Of a DNA stretch of 64,000 nt, positions 9,600-19,768 are shown one piece after another. The notes under the pieces are model-generated. The model worked only from the letters and a program-made list of their open reading frames with translations. It was not told the DNA's origin and ran no database searches. The position numbers were made by a program, and so were the translations under genes. Source of the stretch: Rhodoplanes sp963840055 (lineage in GTDB: Bacteria; Pseudomonadota; Alphaproteobacteria; Rhizobiales; Xanthobacteraceae). Where the stretch lies: contig CAWIXM010000029.1 of assembly GCA_963840055.1 (NCBI GenBank), positions 1 to 64,000 of the forward strand. The letters run 5' to 3'. Position 1 is the first letter of the stretch, and every line of letters starts with the position of its first letter.

Positions 9600-10649
9600 A
9601 TGTCGATATCACATACAGGCTTACCGAGTGATTTTAGCGATATATTCGTTACAATAGCCATTCCAACATTCAACAGAGCATCATGGCTGAAAGACTGTAT
9701 TAATTCGGCCCTTTCGCAAACTTATCATCACCTTGAAGTTCTTGTATTGGACAACAACTCCACGGATCATACTAGTGAGGTACTGAGCGAGTTCCGCGAT
9801 CCAAGGCTACGAGTGGTAAGACATAACAAAAACATAGGCCTACTTCCAAATTGGAATGCATGCTTGGACGAGGCTAGAGGCAATTATATTGTGTTTTTGC
9901 CGGATGACGACAGGATTCCACCGTGGATGTTGGAGCGCTTCATTGCGCTTGCCAAAAGTGAACCGCAAATTTCGATGGTTATGGGCTTAAGCCAGTTGTA
10001 TATCGCTGCCGAAGCGAAGACATGGTGTCCGCCTACTAATCCAGAGCTTTCAACAGGGGTTTATGAGGGCATTGATATTTTGACAGAGTTTTTCAGGGAC
10101 CGGATGGTCACCACGATGTGTAGTATTATGATCCGCACCGAGGCGCTCCGTGCTCGCGGAGGATTTCCAATCGACGTTCCGTACGCTGCGGATATGGTAG
10201 CGTTCTCTTTGGTTTTATTGACGGGTCGGGCTGGTTTCGTCAACGAGTGTTGCGGCACCTTTTGTGTCCACGGTGAAGGGGTCACTGCTAATAAGACTAT
10301 CGATGAAAGCGTGATCGATGAGCATAGGTTTGTAAAACGGGTCTCTATTGTGGCAGACGTCCTTGTAGAGAATAAGGAAAGGTGTCGCCAAATTAAGTCA
10401 GAAGCTAGGCGGTGTTTTGCGCGTCGGGCGGTGCGGGCTTTTCATGCATACCGTTCTGGAGGCTGCGGATTGACAAAAGTTTTATTTCTTATCTGGCATT
10501 ACCGGCGCGACTTAAGTTATATTGATTTAGGCGACGTTATTCGCTTAGCGAGGTCTATCGTCATTGTTCTTCTTCCCAAGCCAATTGCTGACTGGATTCG
10601 TCAGCTTAAAAGAATTCGTCGGGGGCAGTTGAACTGGACCATCAATTGA
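9600..10649 (+). CDS. Family 2 glycosyltransferase
   Basis: 349 residues from the ATG at 9600. GT-A fold: FVTIAIPTFNRASWL opens the Rossmann-like domain, then LDNNSTDHT and the metal-binding FLPDDDRIPP segment near residue 103. The C-terminal 100 residues are basic with a short hydrophobic tail, suggesting membrane association. It should add one sugar to the lipid-linked EPS unit; donor and acceptor are unknown. A truncated paralog is at 1577-1798. The DNA is AT-richer than the flanks. Confidence 0.88.
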   Translation: MSISHTGLPSDFSDIFVTIAIPTFNRASWLKDCINSALSQTYHHLEVLVLDNNSTDHTSEVLSEFRDPRLRVVRHNKNIGLLPNWNACLDEARGNYIVFLPDDDRIPPWMLERFIALAKSEPQISMVMGLSQLYIAAEAKTWCPPTNPELSTGVYEGIDILTEFFRDRMVTTMCSIMIRTEALRARGGFPIDVPYAADMVAFSLVLLTGRAGFVNECCGTFCVHGEGVTANKTIDESVIDEHRFVKRVSIVADVLVENKERCRQIKSEARRCFARRAVRAFHAYRSGGCGLTKVLFLIWHYRRDLSYIDLGDVIRLARSIVIVLLPKPIADWIRQLKRIRRGQLNWTIN

Positions 10650-11090
10650 CCATGACCAGGCCTGGGCGGTCGACGACAAGCGCGGAGATCAAGGGTCGGG
10701 GTGAGGACGTGAATTTCCTCCCCCTTAGCGACATCTTTTTTTCAGGCCACTTCTTTGAGGGCCGCGACGGTCGGGCGTCTGACCGGCAGATGAGCCGCGC
10801 GCGATCCAGTTTATCCGCCGCCTGGCGGTGGTGCGATAGCGTAGAACCGTTGCACTGGCGGTCGTCCGACCGGAGGCTGGAAATAGCCGAGAATCATTAC
10901 CGCAGTCGGAGACGTTCGAAATATCAAAGTACGCGGCATCTCGAATTTTGAGCCACCCAATAGGCAAACCAAAGGATAAGGTACTATTTATGTGAATCCC
11001 GCAAACATCTAAGGAATCTCGGGTTATTGTTGTTTGTCCTGCTGTTGAGGTTTATGGCTGTTCACATTTTGGTGTTTTCTGGAGATAGGT
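10650..11090. other. Gap without a recognised gene
   Basis: I see no convincing coding on either strand. The last bases hold a GGAGAT ribosome binding site for the flippase gene. Confidence 0.4.
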
Positions 11091-12623
11091 ATGGAGGATT
11101 TAAAGAGGAGGGCGGTTCGCAGCGGCTTCGCAAGGCTTTGCGGTCAAGCGATAAATTTCGCCCTTCGCATTGGCTCCATGGTTGCATTGGCCCGCCTGCT
11201 GGATCCAGCGGATTTTGGACTGGTGGCGATGGTTGCTGTTGTCACGGGGATTTACGGGCTGTTTGTGACTGGTGGACTTTCGACGGCCACGGTTCAGAAG
11301 GCCAAAATCACTCACGAACAGATTTCAACGCTTTTTTGGATTAACTTGCTGATTGGCATGATACTTACACTTCTGTCTGTGGTGATTGCGCCGCTTCTTG
11401 CTGCCTTTTATCGGGAGCCGCGTCTGCTCTGGGTGACTGTGGCGATGGGAACTGGTTTTCTTTTCAACGCGGCAGGGGTACAGCATTCTGCGCTTTTAGA
11501 ACGCCAGTTGCGCTACCTTGCACTCACGGTGATTGACACGGTTTCTCAGCTCGTGAGTATAGTAGTTGGTATTGGTATGGCTATTGCCGGTTTTGGATAT
11601 TGGGCTCTTGTTATCGCGTCAATCGTCTTGCCTGCCATCAGTACCGGCCTTAAGTGGGTCACGACTGGGTGGGTCCCAGGGATGCCCTGCTGGGACGTTG
11701 GCATCCGATCTATGTTGCGTTTTGGTGGCACTGTCACTTTGAATAGTGTGATCGCCTATATTTCCTATAATCTCGAAAAGGTCCTTCTGGGGCGGTTCTG
11801 GGGACCAGATGCCCTTGGCATTTATGGAAGGGCATACCAACTCATCAATATTCCGACCGAAAATCTTAATTCCGCGATCGGCGGGATAGCATTTTCTGCG
11901 CTGTCACGGCTTCAGGACGACCCTATCCGTTTAAAGACCTACTTTCTGAAGGGCTACTCTCTGGTTGTTTCCCTAACTATTCCCATTTCCTTATTTAGTG
12001 CGTTGTTTGCGGATGATATTGTTCTAATTTTGCTTGGACCGAAATGGAGGGAGGCGGCAATCATCTTTAGGTTGTTGACCCCGACCATCCTGATATTCGG
12101 AATGATTAATCCCTTTTCGTGGTTGCTTTTCGCCATCGGCCTGCAAGAACGAAGTTTAGCAATTGCACTGGTCATTGCGCCGTTGGTCGTTGCGGCTTAC
12201 TTTATTGGATTGCCTTATGGTCCTACCGGGGTTGCATTCGCCTATTCGGCTGCGATGACGCTATGGCTTGTTCCGCATATTGTTTGGTGTCTTTGCGGCA
12301 CCATGATTTCTCCAAGGGACCTATTGCTCCCATTGGGTCGGCCGTTTATCTCGGGCCTGGTAGCTGCGGCCTTTGCGGTGGGAGTCCAATTCGCTTTTCC
12401 TCAATTGGAATCTCCGTTTTGGCGACTTGCATTCGGAGGAGCTGTAATGCTTGGGTCTTATATGGGGATGCTCTTGTTCGTGATGGGCCAGAGAATGTTT
12501 TATCTGGAGCTTTTCAAGGAATTGAGAAGAACGTCCAAGCCCAACGGGACGGCCTCGCGGCGAGCAGACGGCGGCTCCGGAGGCGAGCATGTGCGGTATC
12601 GTAGCGGCTACATCCCATCGTAA
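11091..12623 (+). CDS. Wzx-type polysaccharide flippase (PST/MATE-like)
   Basis: 510 residues with about a dozen hydrophobic helices. The N-terminus (arginine-rich start, then LDPADFGLVAMVAVVTGIYG) is typical of WzxC/TuaB-like members of the polysaccharide transport family, which flip lipid-linked repeat units across the inner membrane. A GGAGAT ribosome site lies 4-9 bases before the ATG. The last ~12 codons run into the adjacent glmS fragment in another frame (35-bp overlap), so the natural C-terminus was probably replaced when that fragment was joined here. This is unlikely to affect transport. Confidence 0.88.
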   Translation: MEDLKRRAVRSGFARLCGQAINFALRIGSMVALARLLDPADFGLVAMVAVVTGIYGLFVTGGLSTATVQKAKITHEQISTLFWINLLIGMILTLLSVVIAPLLAAFYREPRLLWVTVAMGTGFLFNAAGVQHSALLERQLRYLALTVIDTVSQLVSIVVGIGMAIAGFGYWALVIASIVLPAISTGLKWVTTGWVPGMPCWDVGIRSMLRFGGTVTLNSVIAYISYNLEKVLLGRFWGPDALGIYGRAYQLINIPTENLNSAIGGIAFSALSRLQDDPIRLKTYFLKGYSLVVSLTIPISLFSALFADDIVLILLGPKWREAAIIFRLLTPTILIFGMINPFSWLLFAIGLQERSLAIALVIAPLVVAAYFIGLPYGPTGVAFAYSAAMTLWLVPHIVWCLCGTMISPRDLLLPLGRPFISGLVAAAFAVGVQFAFPQLESPFWRLAFGGAVMLGSYMGMLLFVMGQRMFYLELFKELRRTSKPNGTASRRADGGSGGEHVRYRSGYIPS

Positions 12624-13155
12624 TGTTTCAATTGGTCTCTTCGAAATGCTGCGGATGCTTGACTACCGCGGATACAACTCGGCCGGAATATCGATAGTCA
12701 ATGAGAAAGGGAGGTTCGAATTTCACAAGAAGCAGGGCAACCTCGACCGGCTTGCCAACGCGCTCGACATTGCGCCGCTCATCGGGTGCGCCGGCGTTGG
12801 TCATACGCGCTGGGCAACGCACGGCGCTCCAAGCGATTTTTCCGATTCCGGCGGAGTCCAAGAGGAGGCGCCCGCGCTGGGAAAACCTGTGCTCGTACTC
12901 CGAAATATGACGGAGCGCCCCGAGGCCGTCGATGCCGGCACCGCCCAACTCGTCGGAGCCGATGTGGCGAAAATTGTCGCCACATCCGAGCGGCTGCTCG
13001 CCGACGCAGCGTACTATCGCGCCATTGCGCAGGCCAGGGATCCGTTTGGCGATGGCCATGCTTCCGAGCGGATCCTCGACGTCCTCGCCGAAGTGGAAAG
13101 ACGTGAGCCGGCGAGCCATCCCGGACGGCTATATGAAGCTGTCGCTGCGACTTGA
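12589..13155 (+). pseudogene. In-frame chimera: GlmS glutaminase N-terminus fused to UDP-GlcNAc 2-epimerase C-terminus
   Basis: Residues 1 to about 83 are the class II amidotransferase start of GlmS (MCGIVAA with catalytic Cys2, DYRGYNSAGI, GHTRWATHGAPSD). From about residue 84 the sequence is the C-terminus of WecB-type UDP-N-acetylglucosamine 2-epimerase (SDSGGVQEEAPALGKPVLVL, then TERPEAV and a GDG-A-ERI segment). The junction is at 12836-12850, where both genes encode a Ser-Asp-Ser-like stretch, so a short-homology deletion is likely. Neither activity can be complete: no isomerase domain and no epimerase N-domain. Confidence 0.8.
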
Positions 13156-13258
13156 ACGACCGTCATCCGCTCGTCGGTCACATGCTCCCCATCGTATGGG
13201 CGACCGCGTGCGAGGGGGCACATCAACCCTTGCCGACTCAAATTCATTCGATGGCCCG

Positions 13259-13984
13259 ATGATGAATTGCGAATTGAACGCGGTAATCACCGGCGCGAGT
13301 TCCGGCATCGGCAAGGCGATCGCTATTGCGATTGCTTCGACAGGAGGCTCCGTATGCCTGGTCGGACGTGATCTTGCACGGCTGAGAGCCGTGGCCGACG
13401 TCGCCAGCACGACCGCTCGAACGACCGCAGTATACCAGGCGGATCTGAGCACGGACCGTGCCGTGCATGACCTTGTGCGATACGTTAAGGACGATTTCGA
13501 GCAGTTCGATACTCTGGTCCACTGCGCCGGAGCTCATGCAACCGGAAGCATCGAGAAGATGCCGGTGGACCAACTCGATTGGCTTTATCGAGTGAACGTT
13601 CGCGCGCCGTACGCCCTCACTCAGGCTCTGTTGCCGGAGTTGACTCGCCGGCAAGGGCAGATCGTGTTTGTTAATTCATCTCAAGGTCTGCAAGCGCGAG
13701 CCAACACCGGTGCTTACGCTGCAACCAAACATGCGCTCAAGGCCATAGCGGACAGCTTGCGGGCAGAGGTAAATCCTGAGCGCATCCGTGTTTTCAGCAT
13801 ATATCCGGGGCGCACCGCGACTCCCACGATCAAAGCTCTATGCGAAGGCGAGGAGCAAGTATATCGACCGGAACTTCTTATTCAGCCGGAAGATATCGCC
13901 CTGGTCGTTGTAAACACTCTTCAACTGCCGCGGACGGCAGAAATCACGAATATCGAGATTCGGCCGTTGGCCAAATCTTATTGA
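13259..13984 (+). CDS. Short-chain dehydrogenase/reductase (SDR), copy 2
   Basis: 241 residues, collinear with the SDR at 4393-5118 and very similar throughout: TGASSGIG near residue 11, NSS near 140, YAATK near 154, conserved C-terminus ending in KSY. The frame stays open upstream to 12932, but alignment with copy 1 and the MMN start place initiation at 13259. It lies between the GlmS/WecB chimera and an exported protein gene, with the disrupted glmS downstream. Its substrate is unknown. Confidence 0.87.
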   Translation: MMNCELNAVITGASSGIGKAIAIAIASTGGSVCLVGRDLARLRAVADVASTTARTTAVYQADLSTDRAVHDLVRYVKDDFEQFDTLVHCAGAHATGSIEKMPVDQLDWLYRVNVRAPYALTQALLPELTRRQGQIVFVNSSQGLQARANTGAYAATKHALKAIADSLRAEVNPERIRVFSIYPGRTATPTIKALCEGEEQVYRPELLIQPEDIALVVVNTLQLPRTAEITNIEIRPLAKSY

Positions 13985-14005
13985 GTACCCAGGATTAACG
14001 CTGCC

Positions 14006-15022
14006 ATGCATGATGAAAAACCCATCTCGGCGCCTATAACACGTGCACACGGCTTTATCGCGAGAATCACTTTCCTTCTAGCTTCGGGTTCAGTGGCCGC
14101 GATGATCTTCGCGAGCGCGCACGGCATTGACGGAAGAGCCGAAGCGCTTCTACCACCCGATACTGACCAGGTCGAATATGATTCGCTTTCGGTTAAGCCA
14201 GGCCGCGAATTCGCCGCCGACAGCTATGTACACCGGCCGCTTGCAGCCAATGCTGAGATCGATCCTAGGTCCGATCTGTGGGTCAAAGATCTTCTCCGCC
14301 AGATTAAGACGCATTATGGCGCCGCCACCGTCAATATCGATAAGTTTTCGCCCCCTCTCTACGTCGTCGGATCGAATCAACCAACCGTACGGGTCAAGGC
14401 GGCGCGGCCGGAAGATCCCAAATGGTCCTTCGCGCCTTTGCAGCAGAGATGGGACGCGGTACCGCTACCTGATGGCTTTGCGCCAGCTCCGGGCACCGAT
14501 GGCGAAGCCATCGTGTACCAGCCGTCAACCGGAATGTATTGGGAGTTTTGGCGTCTGCAGAAGACCGGTCGGAAGGTTCTGGACTCCACCGGTCGCCAGA
14601 CCGACGAGTGGAGCGCAGCGTGGGGCGGCCGCATAGACAATCTGCGCACCAATCCTGGATACTTCGTCACTACGCCGGAGGGATATAAATTCGGCACGGC
14701 GGCTACCGGGTTGCCTTTATTGGCCGGGCTAATTACGATTGAGGATCAGCGGCGAGGTGCAATTGAGCATCCGTTGCACTTTGCGATTCCAGAAACTCGC
14801 GAACGATCGATCTGGGCGTTTCCCGCTCAGCGCTCTGACGGCCAGATAAAGAATGAGGATGCGATTCCGGAGGGGGTGACCTTTAGGTTGCCTCCCGATC
14901 TCAATCTTGATGCCCTCGATATGGATCCATATGCCCGCATGCTGGCAAAGGCGGTTCAAAAATACGGTATGATTTTGAGGGACGTTTCCGGCTCGGTCAA
15001 TTTCTATGCCGAAATCCGCTAA
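14006..15022 (+). CDS. Exported protein of unknown function sharing a domain with the RTX protein N-terminus
   Basis: 338 residues. An N-terminal hydrophobic stretch (about 17-38, ITFLLASGSVAAMIFASA) should be a signal peptide or anchor. The mature part has a conserved-looking core: MYWEFWRL near 175, ATGLPLLAGLI near 235, then EHPLHFAIPE, FPAQRSDG, a PEGVTFRLP segment and YGMILRDVSG near the end. I recall similar secreted proteins in Actinobacteria but no assigned activity. The same order of elements (YNFWNF, GGLLVKAE, INHALQL, PPGTP, YGAYVVDVAG) occurs in the N-terminal 290 residues of the RTX protein (27613-31739). Secretion and matrix association are inferred. Confidence 0.75.
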   Translation: MHDEKPISAPITRAHGFIARITFLLASGSVAAMIFASAHGIDGRAEALLPPDTDQVEYDSLSVKPGREFAADSYVHRPLAANAEIDPRSDLWVKDLLRQIKTHYGAATVNIDKFSPPLYVVGSNQPTVRVKAARPEDPKWSFAPLQQRWDAVPLPDGFAPAPGTDGEAIVYQPSTGMYWEFWRLQKTGRKVLDSTGRQTDEWSAAWGGRIDNLRTNPGYFVTTPEGYKFGTAATGLPLLAGLITIEDQRRGAIEHPLHFAIPETRERSIWAFPAQRSDGQIKNEDAIPEGVTFRLPPDLNLDALDMDPYARMLAKAVQKYGMILRDVSGSVNFYAEIR

Positions 15023-15378
15023 ACCGATACAATCCAAACCCCTATTTTGGAGCCGGCGGAATTCTCCGGTGTCCCCATAACGTCTATGCGTGGTCCTGCT
15101 CAAGCACCACTCGGCTTCGTGGTTTTCCCTGGGACAAGCTACAAGCCCTGCGAGCCCGCTTGAATTATTGAGCCGTCGAGGCCAATTTGGGAGTTCCGGT
15201 CTGCCCGCAGAAGCCGGTATCGCGAGACCCATTTCGCCGCGAATTGAGAAGCCGCAAGTCATAAGCCGCGAAGTTCGGTGATCTTCTACCATCGGCGCGG
15301 CGCTTAAAAAAGCGCCGGCCCAAATGCGCTTCGGCGGCTCTCTCACGCAATCGTCAGGCGCATCCCTGGAGGCAATCC
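15023..15378. other. Gap upstream of the disrupted glmS
   Basis: No gene is recognised. A GGAGGCAATCC ribosome-binding stretch precedes the glmS ATG at 15379. Confidence 0.4.
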
Positions 15379-15910
15379 ATGTGCGGCATTGTAGCGGCTA
15401 CATCCGATCGGAATGTTTCGACCGATCTCTTCGAAATGTTGCGGATGCTTGACTATCGCGGATACGAATTCGGCCGGAATATCGATTGTCAATGCGAAAG
15501 GACAATTCGAATTTCACAAGAAGCAGGGCAATCTTGACCGGCTCGCCAACGCGCTCGACATTACGCCGCTCATCGGCTGCGCCGGGGTTGGTCATACTCG
15601 CTGGGCAACGCATGGCGCTCCAAGCGATTCAAACGCCCATCCCCACTTCTCGAAAACCCGCCGCGCAGCCGTCGTGCATAACGGAATTATTGAAAATTAC
15701 CGCGAGCTATATGTTGAACTGAGCAAAGCAACCATTCGACCGATCTCAGAAACCAACTCCGAGGTGATCGCCCATCTTATCGAATATTTCCTTGAAGGCC
15801 GTCCGGAAGCGACCGCGCGTGAAATTGTGGCGTATTTGGCTGACAAAATCAAAGGCACATATGCCCTCGCCATTCAAATCCAGGATCGCCCGGACCAAAT
15901 CATTGGCATG

Positions 15911-16550
15911 CATCAAGAACCACCAGCTAAGCTGGTGGTTTGATGGGGAACCGCTAAAAGCGGTTTTAAAGGACTCTGCTACTTTTGGGATGGGACTATG
16001 GGATCATTGAGAGCTGATCCAGTTCGCGATCCTGCATCTCTTGGTTCTTGATGTAGGCTCTGATCATCTCCTCGTCCCGCCCGACCGTCGAGACGAAGTA
16101 GCCGCGAGCCCAAAACTTGTGCCCGGTGAAATTGCGCGCCTTGCGCTCGACGTTCTGCGCGATCCAGATCGAACTCTTTCCTTTCATGAAGCCGATCACC
16201 TCCGCCACGGAATATTTCGGCGGAATGGAAATCAGCATGTGGACGTGATCGGGCATCAGATGGCCTTCTTCGATCTTGCTTTCGCGCCGCCGCGCCAATT
16301 CATGGAACACGTCGCCCAGACGCTTCTTGATCACGCCGAAAATCGCTTTCTTGCGGTATTTCGGGATGAAAACCACATGATATTTGCACTCCCATGTGGC
16401 ATGGTTCTGCTGATGCTGCTGCGTCATTAGGGTCTCCTTCCAGGGGATTCCGGTTCCCCGGGGAGACCCTTCTCATCGCTCCAACAGCCGCTACTCTAGA
16501 ATACGTTCAACTGCCTTTAGTCGCCCCAGCACAGCTGGGGGCTTAGCGAA
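15911..16550 (-). mobile_element. IS200/IS605-family insertion sequence inside glmS
   Basis: Subterminal hairpins mark both ends, as expected for elements moved by Y1 transposases: ACCACCAGC-TAA-GCTGGTGGT at 15919-15939 and CCCCAGC-ACA-GCTGGGG at 16524-16540. The GlmS coding on either side is continuous in content, so the boundaries lie close to 15910 and 16550. There is no tnpB and there are no target duplications, typical of IS200-type elements. Confidence 0.85.
15996..16427 (-). CDS. tnpA: IS200/IS605-family transposase TnpA (Y1 HUH)
   Basis: 143 residues, the usual TnpA length. The metal-binding HUH motif is in LMPDHVHMLI and the catalytic tyrosine is in MIRAYIKNQE near residue 127. CKYHVVFIPKYRKK at the start is characteristic. 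It would cut and rejoin single-stranded element ends using the subterminal hairpins. The gene is intact, so the element may still be active. Confidence 0.95.
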   Translation of the reverse strand: MTQQHQQNHATWECKYHVVFIPKYRKKAIFGVIKKRLGDVFHELARRRESKIEEGHLMPDHVHMLISIPPKYSVAEVIGFMKGKSSIWIAQNVERKARNFTGHKFWARGYFVSTVGRDEEMIRAYIKNQEMQDRELDQLSMIP

Positions 16551-17819
16551 CGGGTTATCAATGTCCGCTCAATTTCGCACAAATTGACGGTTTTAGCGCC
16601 ATATCATCGGACATCTCCAGTTTGATCAAATATACCAGCCGGGTCGGCGTCCTGGTTGATGGCGAGGCGGTCGTTCTGCGCCCAGGAAGCGTCGAGGTTT
16701 TCGGGTTCGACGGCAGCAAACGGGAGCCACGGTACGTCGCCGTCGACTGGTCTGTCCAACAAGCCAGCAAGCTCGGTCATCCGCATTATCTCCGGAAGGA
16801 AATAGAAGAAGAGCCCCAGGCGATCCATGGACTGATCAGATCGGTGCGATCGGTCGAAACCGATATTCGGCGGTTCATCCGATCGAGGAAAGCCAACAAG
16901 GTGGTGTTCCTTGCGTGCGGATCCGCGTCATTCAGCGAGGCGTTTGCATCGATACTCGCCCGCCGTTGGCGGCTGCCACTGGACGTGATGTCGGATATCG
17001 GGTCGGAGTTTCGCTACCTGCCGACGCATATGGATCGGCGGTCGCTGTTAGTCGCGGTTAGTCAATCGGGTGAGACAGCAGATACGCTGGGCGCCCTCGA
17101 CCACGCGGAGGCGGCCGGGGCCGGCATCATGTCATTTGTCAACGTGGTCGGGAGCAGTCTGGAGCGCCGCTGCGATTGCTCGGTACGACTGGCAGCAGGC
17201 CCGGAAATCGCCGTTCCCAGCACAAAGGCGGTCATGAATCAGTTCTTGGCGGCGACGTTGGTTATATGCCTTTTGCGAGAAAACTCTAAGCCAAGCATCG
17301 ACCTCTGGCAGATGCAGAGCGAAAAAATCGCTGACTGCATTGGGCGGATCCGAATGGCGTCAGACGGCGAGCCAACTCGCTAGCCATCAGCATTGTTTCG
17401 CCCTTGGTCGGGGTCTCGATTACCCGATCGCCCTCGAAACGGGACTGAAGTTCAAGGAAACCGCGTACATACACGGGGAAGCTATGTACGCCGGCGAATT
17501 CAAACACGGCAGCATCTCGTTGATCGAGCCGGAAATGCCGGTCGTCTGTTTTCTCGGCGACCGCGTAACGCGGCAGAAGACGATTTCGAACATAGAGGAG
17601 ATCAAGGCGCGGGGCGCTCAGCCATTCTTGATCGCACCCGGCGATGGGGAGTCACTCGCCTATCTGGGCGTCGAGCACAGATTGCCCGAATTAGACGAGC
17701 CCTGGGCGTCAATCATGCAACTCGCGGCTGCCCATCTGATGTGCTATCACGCCGGAGTTCTCCGCAATGTCACGGTCGATCGGCCGAGAAATCTCGCAAA
17801 ATCCGTGACCGTGGAATAG

Positions 17820-18247
17820 CGCTTCTCGGGAAATCGCGGGCTGCTGCGACTTGGTTCGCGCCCTTCACGCGATTCGCACTCGGTCTTTGGTGCGCGTCAC
17901 AAGACCGAGTGGCAACGAACGACCGACATGGGGCTGAGATGGACCTTCCCAATGACGGCGTATCGCGTTTTTTTAGCTTCCATGTCGAACGGCTTAGAAG
18001 CATGATCGGGCGCCAAGATCGGAAAATCATTGGCTGGACCAATGCCGCCGTACGTACGCAACAGCGTGGAGTCGCTGGCAATGACATCGCCGGCCAGGGC
18101 CGCCTAGATCAAATCGTTTAACGCATTGCTGGGCGGGTGGCAGAAAGACCACCCGTACGCGTTCCTGCCGCATCTTCGGGGCGCTGCAGCGACAGCCCGC
18201 TCCGCTGATCGCAAGATCGATCGTTCGAGCACGGGCAACGTGGAAGG
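17820..18247. other. Gap; possible remnant on the minus strand
   Basis: No gene is recognised with confidence. A minus-strand frame around 17890-18090 reads coherently (for example GDVIASDSTLLRTYGG) but has no start and matches nothing I know. Confidence 0.3.
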
Positions 18248-19768
18248 TCAGTACACGTCTTTCGGCCGCATAACTTGGACGAAGGTCATCAGCAATATGC
18301 GTATATCCAGCCAAATTGACCAATACTCAATATACCAAATATCATGGTCAATCCGACGTCGCATTGAGCCGACATCCGGCGTTTCGCCGCGGCAACCGTT
18401 GACTTGGGCCCAGCCAGTGATTCCGGGCTTCATCTTGCGGCGCATGGCGTACGTGTTGATCAGCTGATCATACTCGTCGTCATGCGCTAAGGCATGGGGA
18501 CGCGGCCCGACGAGCGACATATCCCCACGCAACACGTTGAGGAGCTGCGGCAGCTCGTCGATGCTCAGCTTACGCAACAATCGTCCAAGCCCCGTCACGC
18601 GCAGATCATTCCTTTGGGCTTGCCGAACAACCGCCCCATCGTCCATCGCCGACATCGTACGAAACTTGAAAATTCGGAAACGACGCCCATTGAAGCCGAC
18701 CCGAGATTGCAAGAAGAACGCGGGTCCCGGCGTCTCGAGCCGGATCGCGAGCGCCACCACGCCAAACAGCGGGAATAGAAGAAACAAGCAAGCCGCCGCG
18801 ACGCATTGATCGAGCGCCTGTTTCAGTCTGCGTTGGATCGGGCCAAGCGGAGCGCGTTGGATTTCGACTACCTTGGTCGGACCCAGTTCGTAGAGCGGCC
18901 GTGCTAGAAGTCGACTGATTGCGACATCAGGCATCAACTTTACAGGAATCGGCAACACCGTGAGCGCCGCAACCACCTCATCCACAAGGTTGGTGTCCGA
19001 CCAGGGCAATACCAATATGATTTCATCAATATTGGCCGATTGGGCATAAGCGATCACCTCGCGCATGCGCCCGGCGATCGCATGTTTCAATCCAGTGGCC
19101 GAGCCGCCCGTTTCGGGAAGAGCGAACGTGTTTAAGATCGAGTAGCCGTACCGTTCCATCGCGGCAACCGAGCCATTTTCTTTCAGGTGGTCGACCATGC
19201 CGACGAGTGCGACGCGCTTCCGCGCAAGGGCGCCGGTCGCAATGATCGATGCGAGCATGCGCGCCAGCGCCACACGGAAGCCAACGAGACATAGAAACCC
19301 TCCGCAAAAGAAGGTGAGCGTCGCTCCGCGGGAGAACATCGCACCGATCTTCAGCACAAACGCGATTGCCGCGGCGCATGCAAAAGCCATGATCCAGGTT
19401 GTTGCCGCTCGCCTGATTTGACGCCAAATTTGCAACAAATTGGACGGTCGATAGAGCTCGGCCGACTGTGCAAAAGCGGAAAAAAGCGCCGCGATAGCTA
19501 TTGCAGACCCGACATAGGTGCTGAGATTGCCGTTTGTATGAGCGATGGCGTCGTACGCAAGACCCGATCCGATCCCAATAAGGAATACCCAAGCAGCGTC
19601 GAAGGCCGCTACAGTCGGCGAGATCGCTCTGTAGGATATGGGAAGCGCAATCCACGGGCGTGGCGACGCGCTGACATCTGGAGCCTGGGGGAAATCAATG
19701 TCACCGATAACGTGAGCGAGAGACTGTGTGCGCATTAGCACCCTGTACTCGTTGAAGGCCCCCGCCAC
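18248..19768 (-). CDS. Polyprenyl-phosphate sugar-1-phosphate transferase (WcaJ/EpsE/ExoY type)
   Basis: 506 residues (a start at 19735, MRTQSL, is also possible). The N-terminal half has four to five membrane helices and a nucleotide-binding-like domain. The C-terminal ~190 residues are the bacterial sugar transferase domain: FRIFKFRTM, LRKLSIDELPQLLNVLRGDM, SLVGPRPHA, KPGITGWAQVNGCRG. It should transfer a hexose-1-phosphate from a UDP-sugar to undecaprenyl phosphate, the committed first step of EPS assembly at the inner membrane. All key motifs are intact. The sugar (glucose or galactose) cannot be told. Confidence 0.93.
   Translation of the reverse strand: MAGAFNEYRVLMRTQSLAHVIGDIDFPQAPDVSASPRPWIALPISYRAISPTVAAFDAAWVFLIGIGSGLAYDAIAHTNGNLSTYVGSAIAIAALFSAFAQSAELYRPSNLLQIWRQIRRAATTWIMAFACAAAIAFVLKIGAMFSRGATLTFFCGGFLCLVGFRVALARMLASIIATGALARKRVALVGMVDHLKENGSVAAMERYGYSILNTFALPETGGSATGLKHAIAGRMREVIAYAQSANIDEIILVLPWSDTNLVDEVVAALTVLPIPVKLMPDVAISRLLARPLYELGPTKVVEIQRAPLGPIQRRLKQALDQCVAAACLFLLFPLFGVVALAIRLETPGPAFFLQSRVGFNGRRFRIFKFRTMSAMDDGAVVRQAQRNDLRVTGLGRLLRKLSIDELPQLLNVLRGDMSLVGPRPHALAHDDEYDQLINTYAMRRKMKPGITGWAQVNGCRGETPDVGSMRRRIDHDIWYIEYWSIWLDIRILLMTFVQVMRPKDVY

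Larger units (their letters stand above)
15379..17819 (+). pseudogene. glmS: glmS-like glucosamine-fructose-6-phosphate aminotransferase, disrupted by an IS200-like element
   Basis: The gene starts with MCGIVAA (Cys2 nucleophile). A one-base insertion near 15465 shifts it to the frame that carries SAGISIV through KIKGTYALAIQIQ. At about 15910 an IS200-like element interrupts it; coding resumes at about 16556 and runs through the two SIS domains (FLACGSASFSEAF, SQSGETADT, PSTKAV). Another frame change near 17350-17390 leads to ALGRGLDYPIALE, the KFKETAYIHGEAM motif and the C-terminal KSVTVE, the conserved GlmS end. Intact GlmS makes glucosamine-6-phosphate from fructose-6-phosphate and glutamine. 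This is presumably a second, EPS-dedicated copy. The first ~83 codons duplicate those in the 12589 chimera. Confidence 0.85.

Noticed and set aside
12119..12604. 161-codon plus-strand frame inside the flippase gene
   Set aside because: It is a shadow of the wzx-like gene in another frame, Cys/Arg-rich.
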